Origin: Desulfosarcina sp.
Lineage (GTDB): Bacteria; Desulfobacterota; Desulfobacteria; Desulfobacterales; Desulfosarcinaceae
Direction of reading: 5' to 3'
Length of the DNA: 10,919 bases
Assembly (NCBI GenBank): GCA_018224455.1
Contig: JAGTUY010000446.1
Span: 1-10,919 of the forward strand
Shown piece after piece: positions 1 through 5,843 of this stretch. Numbering within the stretch: the first letter of the stretch is position 1; each line of letters opens with the position of its first letter. The notes under the pieces were generated by a model, which saw only the letters and a list, made by a program, of their open reading frames with translations, was not told the DNA's origin and did no database searches. The translations under genes and the position numbers were made by a program.

Positions 1-232
1 TAAGCTGGCTGGCGGGCAAGTCGAAGGTCGCAATGGCAACCGAATTCCCTTCTATATCCCGGTGCCAGAGCAAGGTTGCTGCCGGTTTGATTTTAAGTGT
101 TGAAGCCTCGATGCGAAGATCATAGTCCTCTCTCGGACGAAGGTGCAATTTATGGGGTCCGAGTCTTACTGGTCCGGAAAAATTGTAATAGGTACGATGA
201 AGAATTTTATAGCGCTGCATAAGGATTCTCAT
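1..232 (-). CDS. Transglutaminase-family protein, N-terminal fragment (cut by window edge)
   Basis: Reading the minus strand from an ATG at 232 gives 77 codons open to the window edge. The protein begins MRILMQRYKILHRTYYNFSG and continues with PVRLGPHKLHLRPRED and a later WHRDIEGNSVAIATF. This pattern (Y.I.H.T.Y.Y, then PV.LGPH.L.LRPR, then W..D..GN.V) is the N-terminal beta domain of bacterial transglutaminase-like proteins (Bact_transglu_N), which precedes a papain-like Cys-His-Asp transglutaminase core. The core lies outside the window, so catalytic residues cannot be checked. A second in-frame ATG (220-218) has GAGA a few bases upstream and may be the true start; the conserved region begins right after it. 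The gene is divergent from lpxD. The substrate is unknown; relatives are presumed proteases or amidases and often sit with alpha-E or circularly permuted ATP-grasp genes, none of which is visible here. Confidence 0.85.
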   Translation of the reverse strand, partial: MRILMQRYKILHRTYYNFSGPVRLGPHKLHLRPREDYDLRIEASTLKIKPAATLLWHRDIEGNSVAIATFDLPASQL

Positions 233-241
233 TTTGCACGT

Positions 242-454
242 TCAATCGACGGCACCAGGGCCGCGCATTTCCGAAAAACCGACAGGAAAGTTGTCAAGCA
301 TCACGATTGATCGTGCACGAAAGGTCAGCCATCCGGAAGACCTGCCCTGGATAAAAGACAGGGATAGGTACTTTTTCCCGTTTATTTCAGGAATGCCATC
401 GATTTTGATCTTTCCCTGAATGGCTGAGGGTCGCGGAAAGAAATAATACCACAA
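242..454 (-). CDS. Possible small hypothetical ORF upstream of the transglutaminase gene
   Basis: A 70-codon minus-strand ORF starts with TTG at 454 and stops 9 bases before the transglutaminase ATG, as an upstream operon member would. An in-frame stop lies just upstream of the TTG, so it is not the tail of a longer gene. Codon choice is not absurd (GAT, GAA, ATC, GGC, AAA), and the product would be a small soluble protein with a central segment KIKIDGIPEINGKKYLSLSF. I recognise no family or motif, and no strong Shine-Dalgarno sequence precedes the TTG. An ORF of similar size occupies the opposite strand (234-419), so chance is a real alternative. It may be only the leader region of the transglutaminase gene. 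Confidence 0.25.
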   Translation of the reverse strand: MWYYFFPRPSAIQGKIKIDGIPEINGKKYLSLSFIQGRSSGWLTFRARSIVMLDNFPVGFSEMRGPGAVD

Positions 455-467
455 TACCAGGATTTAC

Positions 468-496
468 CTGATCAATCCACAGAGATTAACTATATT
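468..496 (+). promoter_or_regulatory. Candidate sigma70-type promoter for lpxD
   Basis: CTGATC (468-473) and TATATT (491-496) are separated by 17 bases. The -10 matches the consensus at 5 of 6 positions; the -35 matches at 3 (the TGA core). Transcription would start near 503, giving a leader of about 75 bases before the lpxD ATG. The site lies in the most AT-rich part of the left third of the window. It is supported by sequence pattern only. Confidence 0.4.
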
Positions 497-513
497 TAAA
501 AAGGTGGATTGAT
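471..513. repeat. 10-bp perfect inverted repeat flanking the lpxD -10 box
   Basis: ATCAATCCAC (471-480) and its exact reverse complement GTGGATTGAT (504-513) flank a 23-base AT-rich spacer that contains the candidate -10 box. The arm centres are 33 bp apart, about three helical turns. A third imperfect copy, TGGATTGGATG, follows at 527-537. The geometry suits a dimeric or looping regulator at a promoter; a long-loop RNA hairpin is possible if the region is transcribed from upstream. No regulator can be named. Confidence 0.5.
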
Positions 514-568
514 GATATCTCCATAATGGATTGGATGTTGTTTCGAACCCAAACCCAATACGTTATTC

Positions 569-573
569 AGGAG
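569..573 (+). promoter_or_regulatory. Ribosome binding site that fixes the lpxD start
   Basis: AGGAG lies 5 bases before the ATG at 579. The in-frame ATG at 531 has no comparable site and would add 16 residues absent from LpxD relatives, so 579 is the likely start. Confidence 0.75.
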
Positions 574-578
574 CGGTG

Positions 579-1598
579 ATGAAGACCTTTACAATCGAGG
601 CGATTAGTCAAGCCATTGGCGGAACACTTACCGGCAGTCCGGCGATCCTGATCACCGGTGTAGAAAACGTCTCCGCGGCTGTGGCAAACCAGCTGACGTT
701 CATAGGCCGGAAGAAATACGTCAAGCTATGGCACGAATCCAGGGCATCGGCTGCAATCGTCAAGGATGGCCTGGATATCCGGCCGGAACCGGAGCGTGCG
801 CTGGTGCGTGTTGCCGACGCCGATCTGGCCCTGGCACAGGTCCTTGCTATGTTCGAGCCGGAACCGCCGACATGTGCGGTCGGCATCCATTCGACCGCGG
901 TGATCGATCCAACCGCCACGATCGGCGCGGCTGCCGCCATCGGGGCCGGCTGCTATATCGGGCCCGGCGTGGTTATCGGCCCGGGGGTCCGGCTTTATCC
1001 CAACGTTACCGTACTGGATGACACCCGTATAGGCAGTGGAACAATTATTTGGTCCGGTGCGGTCATCCGCGAACGATGCCGTATCGGCAGCGACTGTATC
1101 ATCCATCCGAATGTGACCATCGGTGCCGACGGCTTTGGTTATCGCCCGTCGCCCGACGGTCGAGGCTTGGTCAAGATCCCACAAATCGGTACCGTCGAGA
1201 TTGGTGATGGCGTCGAAATCGGCGCGGGGAGCTGTGTTGACCGGGGCAAGTTCAGTGCCACGTCGATTGGCGACGGCACGAAAATAGACAACCTCGTTCA
1301 AATTGCCCACAATTGCAAACTGGGCCGCTCCTGCGTGATGGCCGGGCAGTCCGGCTTGGCTGGATCCGTGACTTTAGGGGATGGTGTGATGATGGGAGGA
1401 GGTGCGAGGGTCAACGATCATGTGACCGTTGGTGCCGGGGTGAAAATTGGAGGAAACGCCGGCGTCGTCAGCGATGTGGCACCGGGGAAAACCCTTCTCG
1501 GGCTTCCTGCCGACGACCATCGACAAACTTTACGCTTGTGGGCGGCACAAAGACAGCTTCCTGAGCTCATTAAACAGATGACAAAAAAGAGTCGCTGA
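579..1598 (+). CDS. lpxD: UDP-3-O-acylglucosamine N-acyltransferase LpxD
   Basis: LpxD transfers a 3-hydroxyacyl chain from acyl-ACP to the 2-amino group of UDP-3-O-acylglucosamine, the third step of lipid A synthesis, in the cytoplasm. From the ATG at 579 the protein has 339 residues, close to the E. coli enzyme (341). Residues about 1-95 form the N-terminal uridine-binding LpxD domain. Residues about 100-300 are hexapeptide repeats of a left-handed beta helix (for example IGPGVVIGPGVRL). IGADGFGYRP (181-190) is an LpxD signature, and NLVQIAHN carries the presumed catalytic base His244. The tail LLGLPADDHRQTLRLWAAQRQLPEL is the usual C-terminal helix region that contacts ACP. The gene stands alone, without bamA, skp, fabZ or lpxA beside it, so it may be a second copy. 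It converges on the dksA-family gene with no clear terminator between them. Confidence 0.95.
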   Translation: MKTFTIEAISQAIGGTLTGSPAILITGVENVSAAVANQLTFIGRKKYVKLWHESRASAAIVKDGLDIRPEPERALVRVADADLALAQVLAMFEPEPPTCAVGIHSTAVIDPTATIGAAAAIGAGCYIGPGVVIGPGVRLYPNVTVLDDTRIGSGTIIWSGAVIRERCRIGSDCIIHPNVTIGADGFGYRPSPDGRGLVKIPQIGTVEIGDGVEIGAGSCVDRGKFSATSIGDGTKIDNLVQIAHNCKLGRSCVMAGQSGLAGSVTLGDGVMMGGGARVNDHVTVGAGVKIGGNAGVVSDVAPGKTLLGLPADDHRQTLRLWAAQRQLPELIKQMTKKSR

Positions 1599-1713
1599 GT
1601 CGAGCGCCTGGACACCGTTTTCGGCTGTCGGAACGCGGCAATCTATTTCCAGGGAAAGGGTGCGCCGGAGACCGTGAACCAGATCGGTTTAATAGTCTAC
1701 ATCCAGTATCGTG

Positions 1714-2079
1714 TCAACTGCCGGTGACTCGCTCAAAGGCCTCCTGTTTGGTTTTGCAGTCGATACAATAGCTGGTGACCGGTCTGGCCTTCAGGCGGGC
1801 AATCGCAATGGGTTCCTCGCAATCTTCACAGATGCCATAGGTCCCTTCATCGATGGCCTGCAGGCTCTTTTTGATCTTACCGATCAACCGGCTCTCCCTG
1901 CCCCGAATGCGCAGTTGATTGTTGCGGGACTCCTCCTCCGTGGCCCGGTCCAGCGGGTCGGCCTCGTTGGTGTAGACTGAACCGATCAGTTCCCCCACGG
2001 CAATTTCAGCCTTTGCCAGCAGCGCATCAAGCTCATTCTGAAGCATCGTTTGAAAATAGTCGAGGTCTCTCTTATTCAT
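1714..2079 (-). CDS. dksA: DksA/TraR-family zinc-finger transcription regulator
   Basis: DksA-family proteins enter the RNA polymerase secondary channel and, with ppGpp, retune transcription of stable RNA and biosynthetic genes. This 121-residue protein has an N-terminal coiled coil (about 5-75) whose tip reads DPLDRAT, keeping Asp41, Asp44 and Ala46, which match the functional tip residues of E. coli DksA (D71, D74, A76). A C-terminal zinc finger has Cys84-x2-Cys87 and Cys105-x2-Cys108 within YGICEDCEEPIAIARLKARP. It is shorter than E. coli DksA (151 residues), lacking an N-terminal extension, as is common in delta-proteobacteria. The ATG at 2079 has AGGA 7 bases upstream. The gene is transcribed alone, divergent from the cysteine-rich gene. 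Genomes of this type often carry several paralogues, so it may not be the housekeeping copy. Confidence 0.93.
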   Translation of the reverse strand: MNKRDLDYFQTMLQNELDALLAKAEIAVGELIGSVYTNEADPLDRATEEESRNNQLRIRGRESRLIGKIKKSLQAIDEGTYGICEDCEEPIAIARLKARPVTSYCIDCKTKQEAFERVTGS

Positions 2080-2157
2080 ATGTTCATCCTGACGAAAGGC
2101 GTTTACGCCAATTTAAAACTGCACTCACCCACATGTGCCGCTGAAGGACCGAGCCGG

Positions 2158-2185
2158 AAGATAACATTAATAGCTAAAGAATCAA
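2158..2185 (-). promoter_or_regulatory. Candidate promoter for the dksA-family gene
   Basis: On the minus strand TTGATT (2185-2180) and TATCTT (2163-2158) are 16 bases apart, each matching the consensus at 4 of 6 positions, in an AT-rich stretch. Transcription would start near 2151, leaving a leader of about 70 bases. Other -10-like hexamers overlap this stretch (for example TATTAA), so the exact position is uncertain. Confidence 0.3.
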
Positions 2186-2210
2186 GAGGCAAACCATAAA
2201 CTAACATCGT

Positions 2211-2222
2211 CCGATCGATCGG
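2211..2222. repeat. 12-bp perfect palindrome between divergent genes
   Basis: CCGATCGATCGG reads the same on both strands. It lies between the dksA-family gene and the cysteine-rich gene, upstream of the candidate dksA promoter. It could be an operator, but short GC-rich palindromes also arise by chance, and I see no second copy in the window. Confidence 0.25.
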
Positions 2223-2309
2223 GGAGATGGTGAACGCTGCCGGTTATGGGTTGCGCCGGCGAGGCAACATCCGCTAAGATGACGCTTTAAGCACCCACCA
2301 GGATTGGGC

Positions 2310-2894
2310 ATGCAAGGCGCTTACGAAGAAACCGCCCCACCCTTTTGGCCAGGCACCGGTGTTTTCCCCCCAACCCCGCAATGGCAGGAATCGAACTGCG
2401 CACTGACCCGCCTGTTGGCCATCCACCGCAGGGATCTGGGGAGAGCCGTGGCGACAGCCATGGAAATCCGCCGCGGTATTGACGAACTGACGCCATTGAT
2501 GGCGGCGTTGTGCAGTCGGACCTGCCGGTTTTGCCCCGAACCCTGCTGCATCGGCAACACGGTGTGGATCGATTTTCGGGATCTGCTGCTGCTCCACCTG
2601 CTCGACGAACCCATTCCGCCCCGCCAGGCGACATCGGGTCCCGGTGAGGCCTGTCCGTTTTTAACCCACCACGGATGTCGCCTGCCGCCGCGAATCCGGC
2701 CGTGGATGTGCATCCAGTATATCTGCCCGGCCCAGCGGGCCGTTCTCAACAGAAAAGGACGACCCTCAATGGCCGCCCTGCGTGGTAAAATTAAACGGAT
2801 CGAAAGGAAACGCCTCAGGATGGAGGCGGAAGTGATCCGCCGGATCAAGCCGAGGAGGCGAACATCGCCATCTTCTTCTGCATGTTCTGGGTGA
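2310..2894 (+). CDS. Cysteine-rich protein of unknown function, probable metal binder
   Basis: The product is a 194-residue soluble protein with no signal peptide or membrane segment. Its core has Cys68-x3-Cys72-x2-Cys75-x3-Cys79-Cys80 (CSRTCRFCPEPCC), then WIDFRDLLLLHLLDEPIPPRQ, then Cys115, Cys123, Cys134 and Cys139 in CPFLTHHGC and RPWMCIQYIC. Clustered Cys with a CC pair and a later CPFL..GC segment recalls YkgJ-type cysteine-cluster proteins, thought to bind zinc or iron, but the spacing is not a clear match and I assign no function. The last 35 residues are basic and low in complexity (RIKPRRRTSPSSSACSG). AGGA sits 6 bases before the ATG at 2310; a TTG at 2304 would sit on the Shine-Dalgarno sequence and is less likely. 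The 3' end overlaps a minus-strand small ORF by 50 bases. Confidence 0.75.
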   Translation: MQGAYEETAPPFWPGTGVFPPTPQWQESNCALTRLLAIHRRDLGRAVATAMEIRRGIDELTPLMAALCSRTCRFCPEPCCIGNTVWIDFRDLLLLHLLDEPIPPRQATSGPGEACPFLTHHGCRLPPRIRPWMCIQYICPAQRAVLNRKGRPSMAALRGKIKRIERKRLRMEAEVIRRIKPRRRTSPSSSACSG

Positions 2895-2991
2895 CGACCA
2901 TGCGATCATGGCCATGTTTGAGTCGCTGCCCAAGCGACTTGCCGGCCTCAACAGCCGCGGCCATGACCTTGGACTGCTTGGCCACATCCAT
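2845..2991 (-). CDS. Small ORF (48 aa) translationally coupled to lpdA
   Basis: The ATG at 2991-2989 shares its first A with the last base of the lpdA stop, giving the overlap TAATG typical of translational coupling. The 48-residue product begins MDVAKQSKVMAAAVEAGKSL and ends NMQKKMAMFASSA. It is rich in Met, Lys, Ala and Gln and would form one or two amphipathic helices; it has no Cys and no signal peptide. Most codons end in G or C (GCC, AAG, CAG, GTC, ATG), as in the neighbouring suc genes, which supports coding. The last 50 bases overlap the antiparallel end of the cysteine-rich gene. I recognise no family. Its position as last gene of the operon suggests a link to the 2-oxoglutarate dehydrogenase complex, but this is inference. 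A non-coding lpdA 3' tail is the alternative. Confidence 0.5.
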   Translation of the reverse strand: MDVAKQSKVMAAAVEAGKSLGQRLKHGHDRMVVTQNMQKKMAMFASSA

Positions 2992-4403
2992 TAAGAAGCG
3001 TAGATGGAGCATTTTCTGACATTCATCGCCGCCTCCTGCAAGGCCTCCGCAAAGGTAGGGTGGCCATGGATGGTGCGGGAAATGTCTTCCGAACTGGCAC
3101 CGAACTCCAACGCCAGCACACACTCGGCGATCATGTCCGCCGCCCGGGGGCCGATGATGTGGACGCCCAGGATCCGGTCGGTCTTGCCGTGGGAGATAAG
3201 TTTGACAAACCCGTCGGTTTCCCCCATGCAGCGCGCCCGCCCCGCACCGGAGAAAGGAAAGCTGCCGACGCAGTAGGGAATCTCCTTTTCACGCACCTGC
3301 TCTTCGGTCAGGCCCACGCTGGCCACCTCGGGCCAGGTGTAGACCACGGCAGGTATGGTATCGTAGTTCACTTCGCCGGCGCGGCCGGCCATGCATTCCA
3401 CCGCCGCATTACCTTCGGCGGAGGCCTTGTGGGCCAGCATGGGGCCGGGAATCAGGTCACCGATGGCGTAAATGCCATCGAGGCTGGTGCGGTAAGTTTC
3501 GTCCACGAGGATCTGGCCGGTTTTCGGATCGGTGTCGATGCCCAGCGCCTCGATGCCCAGACCGCGGGTGAGAGGACGCCGGCCGATGGACACCAGCAGC
3601 CGGTCGAAGGTCATCTCCTCGGTCTTTCCCTTGCTTTCCAGCAGCGTCTTGACCTTTTTACCGGCCACCTCGGCTTTGGCCACTTTGGTGTTGAGCCGCA
3701 ATTCAAGACCCTGCCGCTTGAGAATACGGTCCAGGGCCCGACCCACCTGGCCGTCCAATGTGGTGGCGATCCTGGGCAGCATCTCGATGACGGTGACCTT
3801 GGCACCCAGCCGGCTCCACACCGATCCCAGCTCCAAACCGATGTAGCCGCCGCCGACGATGCCAAGACGTTTCGGCACCGTATCGAAGGAAAGGGCTTCG
3901 GTGGAGCTGACGATATGCTTGCCGTCGAATTCCAGACCTTTGACTTCAATGGGTTCGGAGCCGGTGGCCAGCAGGATGTTCTTGGCCGCCAGGGTCGTCT
4001 TTTTCTTTTTGCCCGTGTCCACCTCGACGGATCCCGGCGCCGGAATCGATGCCGTGCCGTGGATGATCTCGACACTGTTGCCCTCCAGCAGCTTGCGCAC
4101 GTTTTCGGTCAGCTCCTCCACCACCTTGTCCTTGCGGGCCAGCATGGCAGGCAAATCCAAGGAGACTTTTCCCGTCTTGATGCCGTATTCGGCAAAACGG
4201 TCCTTGGCCAGGTGATAGTACTCGGAGGAATCCAGCAGCGCTTTGCTGGGGATGCACCCCACGTTGAGGCAGACGCCGCCCAGACGGGAGGCTTTTTCCA
4301 CTACGGCGGTTTTCATGCCCAGTTGGGCCGCACGAACGGCCGCCACGTATCCGCCGGGTCCGGAGCCGATGATCACCAGGTCGAACTGTGCTTGCTGTGC
4401 CAT
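2991..4403 (-). CDS. lpdA: Dihydrolipoyl dehydrogenase (E3)
   Basis: E3 reoxidises the dihydrolipoyl arm of E2, passing electrons through a redox disulfide and FAD to NAD+. The 470-residue protein opens with the FAD-binding GSGPGG (13-18), followed by GGVCLNVGCIPSKALL with the redox pair Cys45 and Cys50. A second nucleotide-binding motif, GIVGGGYIGLELGSVWSRLG, marks the NAD domain. An FAD-contact segment YAIGDLIPGPMLAHKA follows, and the C-terminal dimer domain ends with HGHPTFAEALQEA, carrying the acid-base pair His448 and Glu453. Length and motif order are those of a complete, active enzyme. GGAGG lies 6-7 bases before the ATG, inside the end of sucB, only one base after the sucB stop. Position directly after sucA and sucB assigns it to 2-oxoglutarate dehydrogenase, though it could also serve pyruvate dehydrogenase or glycine cleavage. 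Confidence 0.97.
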   Translation of the reverse strand: MAQQAQFDLVIIGSGPGGYVAAVRAAQLGMKTAVVEKASRLGGVCLNVGCIPSKALLDSSEYYHLAKDRFAEYGIKTGKVSLDLPAMLARKDKVVEELTENVRKLLEGNSVEIIHGTASIPAPGSVEVDTGKKKKTTLAAKNILLATGSEPIEVKGLEFDGKHIVSSTEALSFDTVPKRLGIVGGGYIGLELGSVWSRLGAKVTVIEMLPRIATTLDGQVGRALDRILKRQGLELRLNTKVAKAEVAGKKVKTLLESKGKTEEMTFDRLLVSIGRRPLTRGLGIEALGIDTDPKTGQILVDETYRTSLDGIYAIGDLIPGPMLAHKASAEGNAAVECMAGRAGEVNYDTIPAVVYTWPEVASVGLTEEQVREKEIPYCVGSFPFSGAGRARCMGETDGFVKLISHGKTDRILGVHIIGPRAADMIAECVLALEFGASSEDISRTIHGHPTFAEALQEAAMNVRKCSIYAS

Positions 4404-4404
4404 C

Positions 4405-5658
4405 TTACACCTCCAATGCCATGCGTTCCGGGTTTTCGACGAACTCCTTGACCCGTTTGAGAAAGGTCACCGCGCCCTTGCCGTCCACGATGCGGTGGTC
4501 GTAGCTCAGCGCCACGTACATCATCGGTCGGATGACAATCTGGTCATCGATCACCACCGGCCGCTTTTCGATCTTGTGCATCCCCAGGATGCCGCTCTGG
4601 GGCATGTTGAGAATGGGCGTTGAGAGCAGGCTGCCGTATACGCCACCGTTGCTCACCGTGAAGGTGCCCCCCTCCAGATCGGCCAGTTCCAGGCGGTTGT
4701 CCTTGATCTTGGTCACGTAATCCACGATGGCTTTTTCCACCTGGGCGAAGCTCAAGCGTTCAACATGGCGGATCACCGGCACCACTAGGCCCCGCTCCGT
4801 GCCCACGGCCACACCGACATGCTGGTAGTTGTGATAGACGATGTCGCTGCCGTCGATGAAGGCGTTGATCTCGGGCACCTCCTTGAGGGCCTCCACACAT
4901 GCCTTGACGAAGAAGGACATGAACCCCAGCGAGACGCCGTGGCGTTTCTGGAAGGCCTCCTTGTACAGGGATCGGATTTCCATGGCCCGGGCCATGTCGA
5001 TCTCGTTGAAGGTGGTGAGCATGGCCGTGCTCTGTTTGGACTCCAGCAGCCGCTCGGCGATGCGTTTGCGAATGGGCGTCATGGGTTTTCGCTCTTCCAT
5101 GGCTGCCGCCGACGGTTGAGCCGCCGGGGTGGGCGCCGCATCGGGGATGCCGGCCGGCGCATGCTCCAGGTAGAGCAGCACGTCTCCCTTGCTGATGCGT
5201 CCGCCGGGGCCGGTACCCTGAATTTTCGAGGCATCCAGGTTCTTTTCGGCGACCAACCGGCGCACCGACGGTGCCAGGGGGATGCTGTCGGCAGGCGTAG
5301 CCGGAGCAGCGGGCGCCGGGGCTTTGGATGCCGGCGCGGCAGCCACCGGGACGGCTGCTTTTTCCGGTTCCGGTGCCGGCGCGGTTTCGGCTTTTGGCTT
5401 TGCAGGCGCCGGCGCGGCTGCATCCACGGGTTCCAGGGCCCCCACCACGGTACCGATGGCCACGGTTTCTCCGGCAGCCACAAGGATCTTCAGCACGCCG
5501 TCCGCTTCGGCCACCACTTCCAGGGTCACCTTGTCCGTTTCGATGACAAACAGGGGATCGTCCTTGCGGACGGTGTCGCCGTCCTGCTTGAACCATTCGG
5601 CCAGGACGGCTTCCTGGACCGACTCGCCAACACTGGGGATCTTGATTTCGATGGACAT
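4405..5658 (-). CDS. sucB: 2-oxoglutarate dehydrogenase E2, dihydrolipoamide succinyltransferase
   Basis: E2 forms the core of the complex and transfers the succinyl group from its lipoyl arm to CoA. The 417-residue protein has a single lipoyl domain (1-76) with lipoylated Lys43 in IETDKVTLEV. An Ala-Pro linker follows (about 80-125), then the peripheral-subunit-binding domain (about 128-165; PSVRRLVAEKNLDASKIQGT, then GPGGRISKGDVLLYLE). A second short linker leads to the catalytic domain (about 190-417), which ends in SYDHRIVDGKGAVTFLKRV with His388 and Asp392 of the acyltransferase site. The DKVTLEV and SYDHRIVDG motifs and the neighbouring sucA favour succinyltransferase over acetyltransferase. 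AAGGAG lies 5 bases before the ATG. The gene follows sucA after 182 bases filled mostly by short tandem repeats and is tightly linked to lpdA. Confidence 0.96.
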   Translation of the reverse strand: MSIEIKIPSVGESVQEAVLAEWFKQDGDTVRKDDPLFVIETDKVTLEVVAEADGVLKILVAAGETVAIGTVVGALEPVDAAAPAPAKPKAETAPAPEPEKAAVPVAAAPASKAPAPAAPATPADSIPLAPSVRRLVAEKNLDASKIQGTGPGGRISKGDVLLYLEHAPAGIPDAAPTPAAQPSAAAMEERKPMTPIRKRIAERLLESKQSTAMLTTFNEIDMARAMEIRSLYKEAFQKRHGVSLGFMSFFVKACVEALKEVPEINAFIDGSDIVYHNYQHVGVAVGTERGLVVPVIRHVERLSFAQVEKAIVDYVTKIKDNRLELADLEGGTFTVSNGGVYGSLLSTPILNMPQSGILGMHKIEKRPVVIDDQIVIRPMMYVALSYDHRIVDGKGAVTFLKRVKEFVENPERMALEV

Positions 5659-5675
5659 GCAGGCTCCTTGGTTAG

Positions 5676-5711
5676 TTTATCGCGTTCGTTGGGTTTATTG
5701 CGTTTGTCGGG
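5676..5711. repeat. Tandem array of four 9-mers between sucA and sucB
   Basis: On the minus strand four consecutive 9-mers read CGACAAACG, CAATAAACC, CAACGAACG and CGATAAACT, consensus CRAYRAACN. Equivalently, on the plus strand two 18-mers (5676-5693 and 5694-5711) match at 15 of 18 positions. The array ends 17 bases before the sucB ATG, just upstream of its Shine-Dalgarno sequence. It is purine-rich and weakly structured in the mRNA sense. Confidence 0.65.
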
Positions 5712-5738
5712 TTGGTTTGACGCTATACGTTGCCGAAG

Positions 5739-5843
5739 TCGGAGATCAGAGGTCCGAGGTCTGACTTCAGTCTTCCGTCTTCCGGCCTCAGTCTTCCGTC
5801 TTCCGACCTCAGACATCAGTCCTCTGCCTTCTGGCTTCCGTCA
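5739..5843. repeat. Array of 15 phased heptads, consensus TCNGNNN
   Basis: Read on the plus strand from 5739, every seventh base begins TCNG for 15 consecutive units (TCGGAGA, TCAGAGG, TCCGAGG, TCTGACT and so on). Three positions of each heptad are invariant. On the minus strand the units read NNNCNGA, and the first one (TGACGGA) contains the sucA stop codon. Inside the array a 21-bp unit is repeated with one mismatch (5767-5787 and 5788-5808). The period is not a multiple of three, so the array is not coding. It fills most of the sucA-sucB spacer. Similar degenerate 7-mer runs occur, to my recollection, in spacers of Desulfobacterales genomes. Confidence 0.8.

Noticed and set aside
531..578. 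Upstream ATG giving a 16-residue longer LpxD
   Set aside because: It has no good ribosome binding site and the extra residues are absent from LpxD proteins; AGGAG precedes the ATG at 579.
1599..1713. Terminator between convergent lpxD and the dksA-family gene
   Set aside because: I could find no stem of useful length followed by a T-run on either strand; only short repeats of GACTC and CCG appear.
2304..2309. TTG start two codons upstream for the cysteine-rich gene
   Set aside because: It immediately abuts the AGGA sequence, leaving no spacing for initiation; the ATG at 2310 is spaced correctly.
2321..2848. 175-codon minus-strand open frame opposite the cysteine-rich gene
   Set aside because: The plus-strand frame has the organised cysteine motifs and a proper Shine-Dalgarno sequence; the minus frame is rich in Arg and Ser and has no motif.
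2766..2987. 73-codon minus-strand ORF starting just after lpdA
   Set aside because: It uses the same DNA as the 48-codon coupled ORF in another frame, has an Arg/Pro/Ser-rich shadow composition, and lacks the stop-start overlap.
3060..4451. 463-codon plus-strand open frame opposite lpdA
   Set aside because: It is antisense to a full-length lpdA with every catalytic motif; the translation is rich in His, Gly and Gln with no recognisable domain, as expected for a shadow of a GC-rich gene.
5676..5843. CRISPR array
   Set aside because: The units are 7 or 9 bases and degenerate, with no 25-40 base repeats or unique spacers, and no cas gene is present.
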